Below, piece after piece: positions 24,967-33,013 of a stretch of DNA of 64,000 nucleotides. The notes beneath the pieces were generated by a model, which ran no database searches, was not told where the DNA came from, and worked only from the letters and a program-made list of their open reading frames with translations. The DNA is from an uncultured Dokdonia sp. (GTDB lineage: Bacteria > Bacteroidota > Bacteroidia > Flavobacteriales > Flavobacteriaceae): assembly GCF_947492535.1 (NCBI RefSeq), contig NZ_CANLNH010000009.1, positions 140,626-204,625 on the forward strand, given 5' to 3'. How positions within the stretch are numbered: the first letter of the stretch is position 1; the number at the start of each line of letters is the position of its first letter. The translations under genes were made by a program, and so were the position numbers.

Positions 24967-26127
24967 ATGATAACAACTCAAACCCTCCTTGATTTCTTTA
25001 AAGAAACAAGAAAACATACAGAAACCATCTGTACCCCTTTACAAACCGAAGATTATGTGGTACAACCCATTGTAGATGTATCTCCACCCAAATGGCATTT
25101 AGGACATACGACATGGTTTTTTGAAGAATTTATATTAAAACACCATAAGCCAGGATATACCATCTTTAGTGATGACTTTGCGTTTGTTTTTAACAGCTAT
25201 TATGAAAGTGTTGGTAAACGTGTAGTTCGTACAGATCGTGGTAATTTATCAAGACCTACCGTTGCACAAGTATATGCCTATAGAAAATACGTTACAGAAG
25301 GATTGATTGAGCTACTTGAAGAAAGCAAAAATGATGAAATCTTAAAACTGTTGACCATTGGGATCCATCATGAAAAACAACATCAAGAGCTATTACTTAC
25401 TGACATCAAATATATTTTAGGAAATAACCCTTTAATGCCTGCATATGACGGCACTTTTTCTGAAAATACGATAGAAAAACAATCACAAGAATGGATTTCT
25501 ATTACTGAAGGAATCTACGAAATTGGGCATCAAGGAAACGATTTCTGTTATGATAATGAATTGGGAAGACATAAAGTATATCTTCATGACTTTGAGATTT
25601 CTAATAAATTAGTAACCAATGGTGAATTTATAGAGTTTATAAATGCTAGAGGCTATCAAAAAACCTTACTATGGCATGCCGAAGGTTGGGATTGGGTACA
25701 AACACAAAAGATTATAGCGCCATTGTATTGGCATCTCATCAATGATGAATGGCATCAATATACGTTTAAAGGATTACAAAAAATAGATCCAGAAGCACCG
25801 CTAGCACATATTTCTTATTATGAAGCATTTGCCTATGCACAATGGAAAGAAATGCGACTTCCAACCGAGTTTGAATGGGAAGTAGCACAATCTCAATTCA
25901 ATTGGGGACAACGTTGGGAATGGACAGAAAGTGCTTATCTCCCCTACCCTGGATATGCAAAAGAACCGGGTGCTTTGGGGGAATATAATGGGAAGTTTAT
26001 GGTCAATCAGAAAGTGCTTCGAGGAGGCTCTGTGGCAACACCTACAAATCATACAAGAGCTACCTATCGCAACTTCTTTCAGACAGGATTACGCTGGCAA
26101 TTTACAGGCCTTCGCCTTGTAAAATAA
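24967..26127 (+). CDS. egtB: Ergothioneine biosynthesis protein EgtB-like (non-heme iron sulfoxide synthase)
   Basis: 386 aa. An N-terminal DinB-like four-helix part carries the iron-binding motif IHHEKQHQELLL, and a C-terminal formylglycine-generating-enzyme-like part ends in VLRGGSVATPTNHTRATYRN and LRWQFTGLRL. EgtB-type enzymes join a Cys-derived thiol to trimethylhistidine oxidatively. It is followed 38 bp later by the EgtD-like methyltransferase. The exact thiol donor (cysteine or gamma-glutamylcysteine) cannot be told from sequence, and ovothiol-type chemistry is a less likely alternative. Confidence 0.9.
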   Translation: MITTQTLLDFFKETRKHTETICTPLQTEDYVVQPIVDVSPPKWHLGHTTWFFEEFILKHHKPGYTIFSDDFAFVFNSYYESVGKRVVRTDRGNLSRPTVAQVYAYRKYVTEGLIELLEESKNDEILKLLTIGIHHEKQHQELLLTDIKYILGNNPLMPAYDGTFSENTIEKQSQEWISITEGIYEIGHQGNDFCYDNELGRHKVYLHDFEISNKLVTNGEFIEFINARGYQKTLLWHAEGWDWVQTQKIIAPLYWHLINDEWHQYTFKGLQKIDPEAPLAHISYYEAFAYAQWKEMRLPTEFEWEVAQSQFNWGQRWEWTESAYLPYPGYAKEPGALGEYNGKFMVNQKVLRGGSVATPTNHTRATYRNFFQTGLRWQFTGLRLVK

Positions 26128-26165
26128 CTGAAAGATCATACTATTTATTACGACCAACCAATCAT

Positions 26166-27131
26166 ATGACTACAAAAACAATCACATATACTTCTACCTT
26201 TGAAGAAGACGTTATAAAAGGGCTTACTTCTTTTCCCAAATCCTTATCATCAAAATACTTTTATGATAAAAAAGGAGATAAACTTTTTCAAGATATCATG
26301 GCAATGCCTACCTATTATCTTACCAATAGTGAATATGAAATTATCTCTTCTCAACAAGAAGCTATTAGTACTGCTTTTCAGGGAGAAAACGGATTTGACC
26401 TTATTGAACTAGGTGCCGGTGATGGCAAAAAAACCAAAGTCCTATTAAAGTACTTAACCCAACAAAATATAGATTTTTCATATTTACCCATTGACATAAG
26501 TCAGAATGTTTTAGATGGTTTAAAGGAAAGTGTCGAAAAAGAAATTCCAGGTATTGACATAAGACCTCAGCAAGGCACCTATTTTGAAGTTTTAGAAGAC
26601 CTAGCTTCCTATAATTCCCGTAAAAAAGTCATTATGGTGTTAGGTTCTAATATTGGAAATTTATTACACCCTAAGGCTATTGAGTTTTTAGCTAATATTC
26701 GAGAAGGAATGAATACTGATGATTTACTATTTATGGGGTTTGACCAAAAGAAAAATCCGCAAACCATCTTAGATGCCTATAATGATAAAGAAGGTATCAC
26801 CGCTGCATTTAATAAAAACGTACTCCACAGAATTAATAGTGAACTTGATGCCAATTTTGATGTAGATCAGTTTACGCATTGGGAAGTCTATGATCCAGAA
26901 ACGGGTACTGCAAAAAGCTATTTGGTAAGTAAAAAAGAACAACACGTACGCATAAATAAATTGGAACTCGATGTTAATTTTAAAGCTTGGGAAACCATTC
27001 ATACTGAAATCAGTCAGAAATATGATGATACAGTCGTTACTTGGTTAGCAGATGAAGCTGGCTTACAAATTGCAGACCAATTTGTTGACAGTAAAGGATT
27101 TTACAAGAACTATCTATTCAAAAAGAAATAA
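26166..27131 (+). CDS. egtD: L-histidine N-alpha-methyltransferase EgtD
   Basis: 321 aa SAM-dependent enzyme converting histidine to hercynine. It shows the SAM motif DLIELGAGDGKKT and family segments YDKKGDKLFQDIMAMPTYYLTNSEYEII (quoted in parts: YYLTNSEYEI) and MVLGSNIGNLL. It is in an operon with egtB (38 bp) and the DUF427 gene (20 bp), giving a two-enzyme ergothioneine module. The length matches the family. Confidence 0.93.
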   Translation: MTTKTITYTSTFEEDVIKGLTSFPKSLSSKYFYDKKGDKLFQDIMAMPTYYLTNSEYEIISSQQEAISTAFQGENGFDLIELGAGDGKKTKVLLKYLTQQNIDFSYLPIDISQNVLDGLKESVEKEIPGIDIRPQQGTYFEVLEDLASYNSRKKVIMVLGSNIGNLLHPKAIEFLANIREGMNTDDLLFMGFDQKKNPQTILDAYNDKEGITAAFNKNVLHRINSELDANFDVDQFTHWEVYDPETGTAKSYLVSKKEQHVRINKLELDVNFKAWETIHTEISQKYDDTVVTWLADEAGLQIADQFVDSKGFYKNYLFKKK

Positions 27132-27151
27132 TCATAATACACACATAAGCT

Positions 27152-27433
27152 ATGAAAGCTATTTGGAACGACACTATTATTGCAGAAAGTAATGACACCA
27201 TCGTCATTGAAGGAAATCACTATTTTCCACATGATAGTATTAAAAAAGAATTTTACGCATCTAGTGACACGCATTCTGTATGCCCTTGGAAAGGACAAGC
27301 ACACTATTATACCTTAGATGTAAACGGAAAGCAAAATACAGATGCTGCTTGGTTTTATCCAGAAGTAAGCGAGTTGGCTACCAGTATTAAAAATCGTGTT
27401 GCTTTTTGGAAAGGTGTACAAGTAGTAGAATAA
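27152..27433 (+). CDS. DUF427 domain protein
   Basis: 93 aa, a single DUF427 domain (GNHYFPHDSIKKEF, CPWKGQAHYYTLDVNG, AWFYPEV). The function is not established. It is the last gene of the egtB-egtD operon and converges with the flippase gene with 4 bp between stops, so the transcripts must end within or past each other. Confidence 0.85.
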   Translation: MKAIWNDTIIAESNDTIVIEGNHYFPHDSIKKEFYASSDTHSVCPWKGQAHYYTLDVNGKQNTDAAWFYPEVSELATSIKNRVAFWKGVQVVE

Positions 27434-27437
27434 TCTA

Positions 27438-28679
27438 CTACAATTCATTCTTTTTCAAAAAGAAGTAACTCACTTGTAATACAAGTAATATCCCCATTGC
27501 AACTACTTGCATCAACACTACTTGAAATAGGTCGTTGTGAAAAAATACGATCAATACTATTTGTAAAATTCCCATAAGTGCTGCAATAAGAATAGGAATA
27601 TAATGATCTAGTGATAAGAAGTAATAAGCAAAAATATTAGACACGGCAAAGAAAGAGGTAGCAAGCGCGTACCATCCTAATAAAGAAGCAATCGAAGTAT
27701 ACGCTTCTCCAAATAATAGCTGAACTGAAAAAGCAGGAAATAAAAATGTGAATGCTACAATGGCAGATGCTAATACGATGATATACCCAGTATACTTCAC
27801 AAGTACTGGTTTTGTGTTTTCTCCTTTTTTCTTCTTCTCTACAACTGTTGGCAATAGTAACATAACAAACATCCACGTCACGAAATACACCACTCGCCCT
27901 ATTAAAGCTAATGAGGCATATAACCCAGCTTCTTGAGCAGGAAAATAGTGCTTTACCAATAAGATATCGCTATTATTACAGATAATCTGAGTAAGTTCAT
28001 AACAACCTGTAAGTATAAAAAAGTTAAGAATTGCTTTCTTGTCTTTGGCAGACAGTTGAATTCTGGGATACGTGTCACCTTGTTTCTTTTTAAGCGGAAA
28101 AACACCTGCAAGAAATGAAATTCCAATCCCTATCGCTACGGCTACAGAAGAGTTTATTTGAAAGATACTGATCAGTAAAAAAGTAAGTGCTAATCGTGTA
28201 CACATTTCTAACTGATATGTAATAGATAGATTAATAAAATCCTTACTTCCTTGCAGTTCTCCTCTACGTACACTCATGATAAAATAAACAGGAATTGCAG
28301 TACCAAAAATCACAAACATACTATGTGATTCTGTTTGGAAAATCGTTTGTAAATCTTTTGCAAACCAAATAACCCCCATACCTAATACCAATGCAAAAGA
28401 AACGGCATAGGTATAACACATTTTTATAAAACGATGCAATACCGCAGATTCGAAAATAACGGTAAACTTTGCAACAGCAAGTTGAAATGTCATTGCAATA
28501 AATGATAGCACTAGCAATAATGTAATGAGTATTGCGGCATCAGAAAAGGCTTTAGGTCCTAACACACGACCTAGTACTAAATTATATATATAATTTCCAC
28601 CGTTTACTAAAAACACACTGATCATAAAGAATTGCTCGGGTGTAATTCGGCGTTTAAGTTGTTTGGTAAGGGCTAACAT
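27438..28679 (-). CDS. Polysaccharide/lipid flippase-like membrane protein (MOP superfamily)
   Basis: 413 aa, about 12 hydrophobic helices, with the MOP/Wzx-like pattern (GNYIYNLVLGRVLGPKAFSDAAIL near the start, ELTQIICNNSDILLVKHYFPAQEAGLYA in the middle; both only partly quoted here). It probably translocates lipid-linked sugars or a related polymer across the inner membrane. No glycosyltransferase cluster surrounds it; the small genes at 28707 and 28972 lie upstream on the same strand. Confidence 0.8.
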   Translation of the reverse strand: MLALTKQLKRRITPEQFFMISVFLVNGGNYIYNLVLGRVLGPKAFSDAAILITLLLVLSFIAMTFQLAVAKFTVIFESAVLHRFIKMCYTYAVSFALVLGMGVIWFAKDLQTIFQTESHSMFVIFGTAIPVYFIMSVRRGELQGSKDFINLSITYQLEMCTRLALTFLLISIFQINSSVAVAIGIGISFLAGVFPLKKKQGDTYPRIQLSAKDKKAILNFFILTGCYELTQIICNNSDILLVKHYFPAQEAGLYASLALIGRVVYFVTWMFVMLLLPTVVEKKKKGENTKPVLVKYTGYIIVLASAIVAFTFLFPAFSVQLLFGEAYTSIASLLGWYALATSFFAVSNIFAYYFLSLDHYIPILIAALMGILQIVLIVFFHNDLFQVVLMQVVAMGILLVLQVSYFFLKKNEL

Positions 28680-28706
28680 ACTTCTAATTTTTATGGTGAG
28701 TCTGCT

Positions 28707-28943
28707 TTAAACAGCACATTTACTATACTGTAATTGTTTTCTATTGGTCAATACTTTTTTGAGTCGTTGTATCATATAAATAACCTTATGACTTGTATCC
28801 TCTAGGTGATCTAAATTGACCATCACGCTATTACCTTTTTGAAGTTTCTCAAGGATATAACACTTGATTTCTTTTAATTGGCCTTCTTCGCATTTTCCTT
28901 TTATGTAATGCACCGTATTTATTTCTTTAATCGTAAGTTTCAT
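28707..28943 (-). CDS. Small protein, possibly STAS-like
   Basis: 78 aa. The pattern NSVMVNLDHLEDTSHKVIYM recalls the beta-strand/helix of STAS (anti-anti-sigma) domains, but the usual phosphorylatable Ser is not convincingly placed. It lies 27 bp upstream of the flippase gene on the same strand and may be co-transcribed. Function not assigned. Confidence 0.55.
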   Translation of the reverse strand: MKLTIKEINTVHYIKGKCEEGQLKEIKCYILEKLQKGNSVMVNLDHLEDTSHKVIYMIQRLKKVLTNRKQLQYSKCAV

Positions 28944-28971
28944 GGTGATTTTATTTTTTAGGATTACTCAT

Positions 28972-29106
28972 TTATTGATATAAGTAATACACTGGTTTTT
29001 CTTGACGTTTATAGACCAATTGCAATGTGTCTTGTGATCCATCTTTTACTATCGAATTATGTACTACTTTAAGGTGAGTGCGGTTTGTAATTACTGTAAA
29101 TTCCAT
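28972..29106 (-). CDS. Very small ORF upstream of the STAS-like gene
   Basis: 44 aa (MEFTVITNRTHLKVVH ... PVYYLYQ), not in the ORF track. It ends 28 bp before the next gene on the same strand. The reading frame is plausible, starting with ATG and having a balanced composition, but no homology is known to me. Confidence 0.35.
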   Translation of the reverse strand: MEFTVITNRTHLKVVHNSIVKDGSQDTLQLVYKRQEKPVYYLYQ

Positions 29107-29182
29107 ATCTATTGGTGTTTATTCTGATACAAATATGGAATATGAACTGTAGATGTTTGGATGTTTTTCGATGAGTGGTCAT

Positions 29183-29245
29183 TCGCTATAGTTCAATGGT
29201 AAGAATATTACTTTATATGAATCTTATGATACTAGGTACGCTCCT
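29183..29245 (+). pseudogene. Degenerate tRNA-like sequence
   Basis: TATAGTTCAATGGTAAGAAT matches the position 7-25 region of flavobacterial tRNAs (D-stem GTTC/GAAT, D-loop AATGGTAA). About 30 nt on, ACTAGGTACGCTCCT resembles a mutated T-arm (GGTTCGAnTCC). The anticodon stem does not pair and the 3' acceptor is replaced by the GC-rich palindrome, so it would not be functional. Confidence 0.4.
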
Positions 29246-29269
29246 GCCTGCCGGCAGGCAGGTTCACGA
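29244..29269. repeat. GC-rich palindromic element
   Basis: CCTGCCTGCCGGCAGGCAGG, a perfect palindrome, preceded by TACGCT and followed by TTCACGA. The flanks match the halves of the iterated TACGCT|TTCGCGAAAGCG palindrome, as at 15221, suggesting the same insertion site. Confidence 0.8.
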
Positions 29270-29499
29270 CCAAAAGGGGGAGTGTAGCGTTAAAGCGTAT
29301 ACAACATACTTACAATTTCATAATAGACAGCATATTACAAAATCGAATTATAGCACTGCACAAGTCCTAAATGGCTAGTCATTTGACGTTTACATGTAAT
29401 AACTGACTACCAAATACCATTTACTTTCGACGAATTGCAACTATCTATAGATTGTATCAGCGTGACTCAAACGTACCTTGCTATTGTAAAACAATCACC

Positions 29500-31533
29500 A
29501 TGAAATTAGTACTTACAATAGTGTTATTATGTATAGGAATATACGGTCACTCACAAGAGATGAAAACAGGTTTCACCTATTTAGAAACGGGTCAATATCA
29601 AAAAGCCGAACATTTTTTTGAAACAGTATTACAAGAATACTCTTCTAACAAGACAGCACGTCTATGTTATGGACGCGCTATAGGATTACAAGGAAAAACA
29701 ACAGAAGCAAAAGCATGGTTTACTACGTTAAAATCAGACTACCCTACAGATTTTGAAGTAGCACTAAATTATGCAGAAGCATTATTATGGAATAAAGACT
29801 ATCAAGAAGCACGTACGTTTTACAAAACATTACTTAAGGAACAACCAGAAAGCTTCTCTGCTTTATTAGGATATGCCAATACACTTTCAAATCTTAAAGT
29901 GTATGATGACGCATTGAACTATGTAAATAAAGCCTTAGGCGTACAACCTGGCAATGCTAATGCTATGAATTCTCGTAAGTATATCCGTTTAGGAAAAGCT
30001 TCTGCACATATGCAAGAAGAGTCCTTTGATATAGCTATTGCTCTTCTACAGGAAAACATGGTAGATTTCCCAACAGATAAAGATTCTCAAAGCTTGTTAG
30101 CTAATATTTATCTATTACAAAAAGAATATGAAAAAGCAACAGCAGTATATACAGCCATGACAGACTCAGTGGCATCTTATACTGGACGTTCACTTGTTGC
30201 TCATACAAATCACAAGGAAAAAGAGGCGTTATCCTTAGCAAAAAATGCCGTTACGATAGCTGTCAAAACTACAGATAGTACAAAAATAATAATCGCTAAA
30301 GAACGATACATACAAGCCTTATTATGGAATGGCAAATATGCCGAAGCAAAAACAGCCATCACACAAGTATCAGAAGCATTCCCAGAAAACACAAAAACAG
30401 CTAGTTTACTAGCTACCTATGGAATGTATACTGGAAATTTTAAAAAGAGCATTACTACCTATGAAAAGATGCTTGCTAAAGATTCAACCTCTTTTGATGG
30501 AAATCTTGGCATTGCAAATGCGTATAGAGCACAAGGAAATCTTACCAAAGCGTATACGTATGCGCAAAAGACATTGCAATTTTATCCAAATCAAAAAGAT
30601 GCCATAGGTTTGATCAAAACTATTGAAAACACCCTTTCTCCAGTTATCAATACAAATGCAGCGTATACCGTAGATAATGGAAATAATGAAGCGTATGCAA
30701 TCAATGCAACTGTAACCATTCCTTTTTCTGAGCGATTTAAAATATTTGCTCAATATGGATATAGAACTACAGAGAATACGGTAAGCCAGCAAATGGCATA
30801 TAATACGACACTGGGTCTGGGTGCACATTATCGTGTACTCAATAATACTTGGGTAGAAAGTAGTTTAGGTTTTATAAAAGCCAATGCACCTTCTAATGAG
30901 TATACCGATGTAAACGGATCTTTATTTTTAACATCTAGACCGTTACCATTACAATATTTAAAAGTAGGATATAGTAGAGAGTTACAGAACTTTAATGCCT
31001 CTCTTATAGATGAGAAAATATTTATGAATAACTATACCCTGAATTACAATATGGGAACCAACGTTAATTTGGGTTGGTACACAGGATATACCTACACCTC
31101 ACAAACCGACGGGAATACTCGTCATTTATTATTTACTTCGTTGTATTATACATTTACAAAGCGTCCTGCACTTAAGGGAGGTATTAATTACCAATTCTTA
31201 GGTTTTAAAAACCAAGTGCCGACTTTATACTTTAGCCCTTCAAAATACCAGGCGTTAGAAGCATTTTTAGACCTTCAAGGAAAAAAGAACCACTGGACGT
31301 ATAGTGCCAATATCGCAGGCGGATATCAGTTTATAGAAAATAATAGTGCTACTAGTCTTTTTAGAGCTGAAGCGAAATTGACCTATGATCTCACTGGACG
31401 TTTTCAAGTAGGTGGGTATGGAAAATACAGCACAATTGCTTCAGAAACAGCTGCCGGTTTTGAATTTATGGAAATAGGTGTGAAATTAAGATGGCAGCTT
31501 ACAAAGAAGCCTCTATTTAAAATAGAGAAGTAG
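29500..31533 (+). CDS. TPR protein with C-terminal YaiO-type outer-membrane beta-barrel
   Basis: 677 aa from the ATG at 29500. The ORF track starts 16 codons upstream, but this start gives a clean signal peptide (LVLTIVLLCIGIYGHSQ). TPR repeats fill about residues 20-390 (for example EVALNYAEALLWNKDYQEAR). The last ~270 residues alternate aromatic/polar strands (YRTTENTVSQQMAYNTTLGL, GVKLRWQL end) as in the YaiO family of outer-membrane proteins. It is likely periplasmic scaffold plus barrel; substrate unknown. It ends before a strong terminator. Confidence 0.82.
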   Translation: MKLVLTIVLLCIGIYGHSQEMKTGFTYLETGQYQKAEHFFETVLQEYSSNKTARLCYGRAIGLQGKTTEAKAWFTTLKSDYPTDFEVALNYAEALLWNKDYQEARTFYKTLLKEQPESFSALLGYANTLSNLKVYDDALNYVNKALGVQPGNANAMNSRKYIRLGKASAHMQEESFDIAIALLQENMVDFPTDKDSQSLLANIYLLQKEYEKATAVYTAMTDSVASYTGRSLVAHTNHKEKEALSLAKNAVTIAVKTTDSTKIIIAKERYIQALLWNGKYAEAKTAITQVSEAFPENTKTASLLATYGMYTGNFKKSITTYEKMLAKDSTSFDGNLGIANAYRAQGNLTKAYTYAQKTLQFYPNQKDAIGLIKTIENTLSPVINTNAAYTVDNGNNEAYAINATVTIPFSERFKIFAQYGYRTTENTVSQQMAYNTTLGLGAHYRVLNNTWVESSLGFIKANAPSNEYTDVNGSLFLTSRPLPLQYLKVGYSRELQNFNASLIDEKIFMNNYTLNYNMGTNVNLGWYTGYTYTSQTDGNTRHLLFTSLYYTFTKRPALKGGINYQFLGFKNQVPTLYFSPSKYQALEAFLDLQGKKNHWTYSANIAGGYQFIENNSATSLFRAEAKLTYDLTGRFQVGGYGKYSTIASETAAGFEFMEIGVKLRWQLTKKPLFKIEK

Positions 31534-31554
31534 TATATTTTACTTTATAGTTTT

Positions 31555-31599
31555 AAAGAAAGAGGCTCCTATTCGCTTGTGAATAGGAGCCTCTTTTAG
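31555..31599 (+). terminator. Terminator after the YaiO-like gene
   Basis: AGAGGCTCCTATTC / GAATAGGAGCCTCT perfect 14-bp stem, loop GCTTGT, then TTTTAGTTTTG. Confidence 0.92.
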
Positions 31600-31672
31600 T
31601 TTTGTATATAAACTCTTTTAAGGATCTTAACGATAGAAAAAGTAACTTTATACACTAATTAGAAATTATAGA

Positions 31673-32437
31673 ATGAGTGAATTTGACATTGTAATGTCTG
31701 AAAGATCAGATTTTGAACTTTACGAGATTATTTATTATAAAGAAGGCAGTTACAGACAGGAAGCATTAGATGCTGCCAAAAAGGAATTTGATGCGAGAGC
31801 TATTAGTTCAGAGAAAATTGCTCAATTCGAACAAAAGATTCAAAAAGCTAATCAACTAAAATTAGAAAAAGAAAAAGAAAAAACTGAACTCAAAAACAAA
31901 GCAATCAGTTATAGTAAATTCCTAATTCCCACAGAAAAAGATACGCTTCCAAAAACCATACTTTCCCTTTGTATTTTTTTGAGTATCTCCTACATATACT
32001 ATTTATTTAATGATATTAGGATGATCATAGCCTTCTTTGAAGACATTGCAAATTGGGATCTAAGCTATATAGAATATTTATTTCCCTATATCCTGTTTCC
32101 AATAGGTATATATGGATTATGGAAAAGTAAAAAATATGGATGGTATTTAATCGTTGGGCTCCAAACATACTTAGCATTTTCAACTATTTATTCTGGAATA
32201 ATTTCATATAAATATTCTATGGGGAGTACTGACGGACTTTCTGCAATACTAGATACTTTATTTCCAAGACCTACTATCTTAAGTATCATTTTACTTTTTG
32301 TAGTTTTATTTGGAATCGTATACTTTTTAAATCGGATTAAAGTCTTAGAAATTTTTAAAATTAAAAGAACCAACGGACTACTCTTTGTGCTTGTTGTTTT
32401 TGCTATAACAAGTATTTTGTGGTGGAGTTTAATCTAA
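31673..32437 (+). CDS. Membrane protein of unknown function
   Basis: 254 aa. A charged N-terminal region (~1-75) with a likely helical/coiled stretch (EKIAQFEQKIQKANQLKLEK) precedes four or five membrane helices (TILSLCIFLSISYIYYLF, ILFPIGIYGLW, ILSIILLFVVLFGIVYFL, LLFVLVVFAITSILWW). No family recognised. It is 15 bp before the next membrane protein gene and probably co-transcribed. Confidence 0.7.
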   Translation: MSEFDIVMSERSDFELYEIIYYKEGSYRQEALDAAKKEFDARAISSEKIAQFEQKIQKANQLKLEKEKEKTELKNKAISYSKFLIPTEKDTLPKTILSLCIFLSISYIYYLFNDIRMIIAFFEDIANWDLSYIEYLFPYILFPIGIYGLWKSKKYGWYLIVGLQTYLAFSTIYSGIISYKYSMGSTDGLSAILDTLFPRPTILSIILLFVVLFGIVYFLNRIKVLEIFKIKRTNGLLFVLVVFAITSILWWSLI

Positions 32438-32452
32438 AAACTATAACTAATA

Positions 32453-32911
32453 ATGGAATCCAAAATATTAAGACCGAAAAAAACAAAAAGCATAATACTT
32501 ATAGTCATTAGTATTTTATTTGTACTTGGAGGGTATCTGATGCTTGAAGAAAAATTCTTCATAGGTATTATTACCATCATTTTCTTTGGATTAGGAATCA
32601 TCATATTTACAATCCAATTATTCCCAAACACTTCATATTTAAAATTAACCAAAGAGGGGTTTGAAATGCGAACTCTTTTCAAATCCAATTTTACTAAATG
32701 GAGTGATGTTAAAGAGTTCAGCACAGACTATATCGGACCTAATAAAATGGTCATGTTAAACTATAATGAAGAGCACACAAAATATAAAAACGGGAAAAAG
32801 ATTGCTAAAATACTTTCTGGAAGCGAAGGGGCTTTACCTGATACTTATGGAATGTCTGCTAAAGCATTGACGCAACTTATGAATGAATGGAAAGCTAAAC
32901 ATAATATGTAG
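32453..32911 (+). CDS. Small membrane protein, PH-like/STM3941-type
   Basis: 152 aa: two N-terminal membrane helices (SIILIVISILFVLGGYLML and FIGIITIIFFGLGIIIFTI), then a soluble domain (YLKLTKEGFEMRTLFKSNFT, WSDVKEF) resembling bacterial PH-like or STM3941-family domains. The end GMSAKALTQLMNEWKAKH fits that family. Function unknown. Confidence 0.6.
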   Translation: MESKILRPKKTKSIILIVISILFVLGGYLMLEEKFFIGIITIIFFGLGIIIFTIQLFPNTSYLKLTKEGFEMRTLFKSNFTKWSDVKEFSTDYIGPNKMVMLNYNEEHTKYKNGKKIAKILSGSEGALPDTYGMSAKALTQLMNEWKAKHNM

Positions 32912-32944
32912 TAATAATATGTATCACATTCTATTTTCCTAAAC

Positions 32945-32985
32945 AAAAAAGCCCCCATGGGCCCTACCCCACGGAGACTTTTTCT
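32945..32985. terminator. Possible bidirectional terminator
   Basis: AAAAAAGCCCCCATGGG then CCCTACCCCACGG and AGACTTTTTCT: imperfect GC-rich inverted repeat with A-run and T-run, between convergent genes. Confidence 0.4.
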
Positions 32986-33013
32986 CACCATAAAATCAAT
33001 TAAAAACTAATCA

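Larger units (their letters stand above)
29107..29499. other. Intergenic region with tRNA-like relic and GC-rich palindrome
   Basis: 393 bp without a convincing gene. The 67-aa ORF at 29175 crosses the palindromic element and is not credible. It holds the tRNA-like remnant and the CCTGCCTGCCGGCAGGCAGG element described separately. Confidence 0.5.

Noticed and set aside
29175-29378. 67-aa plus ORF (contains LLPAGRQVHDQKG)
   Set aside because: Translation of the GC-rich palindromic element and a tRNA-like relic; not a gene.
29452-29499. Upstream start for the YaiO-like protein
   Set aside because: The extra 16 residues would bury the signal peptide; the internal ATG gives a standard export signal.
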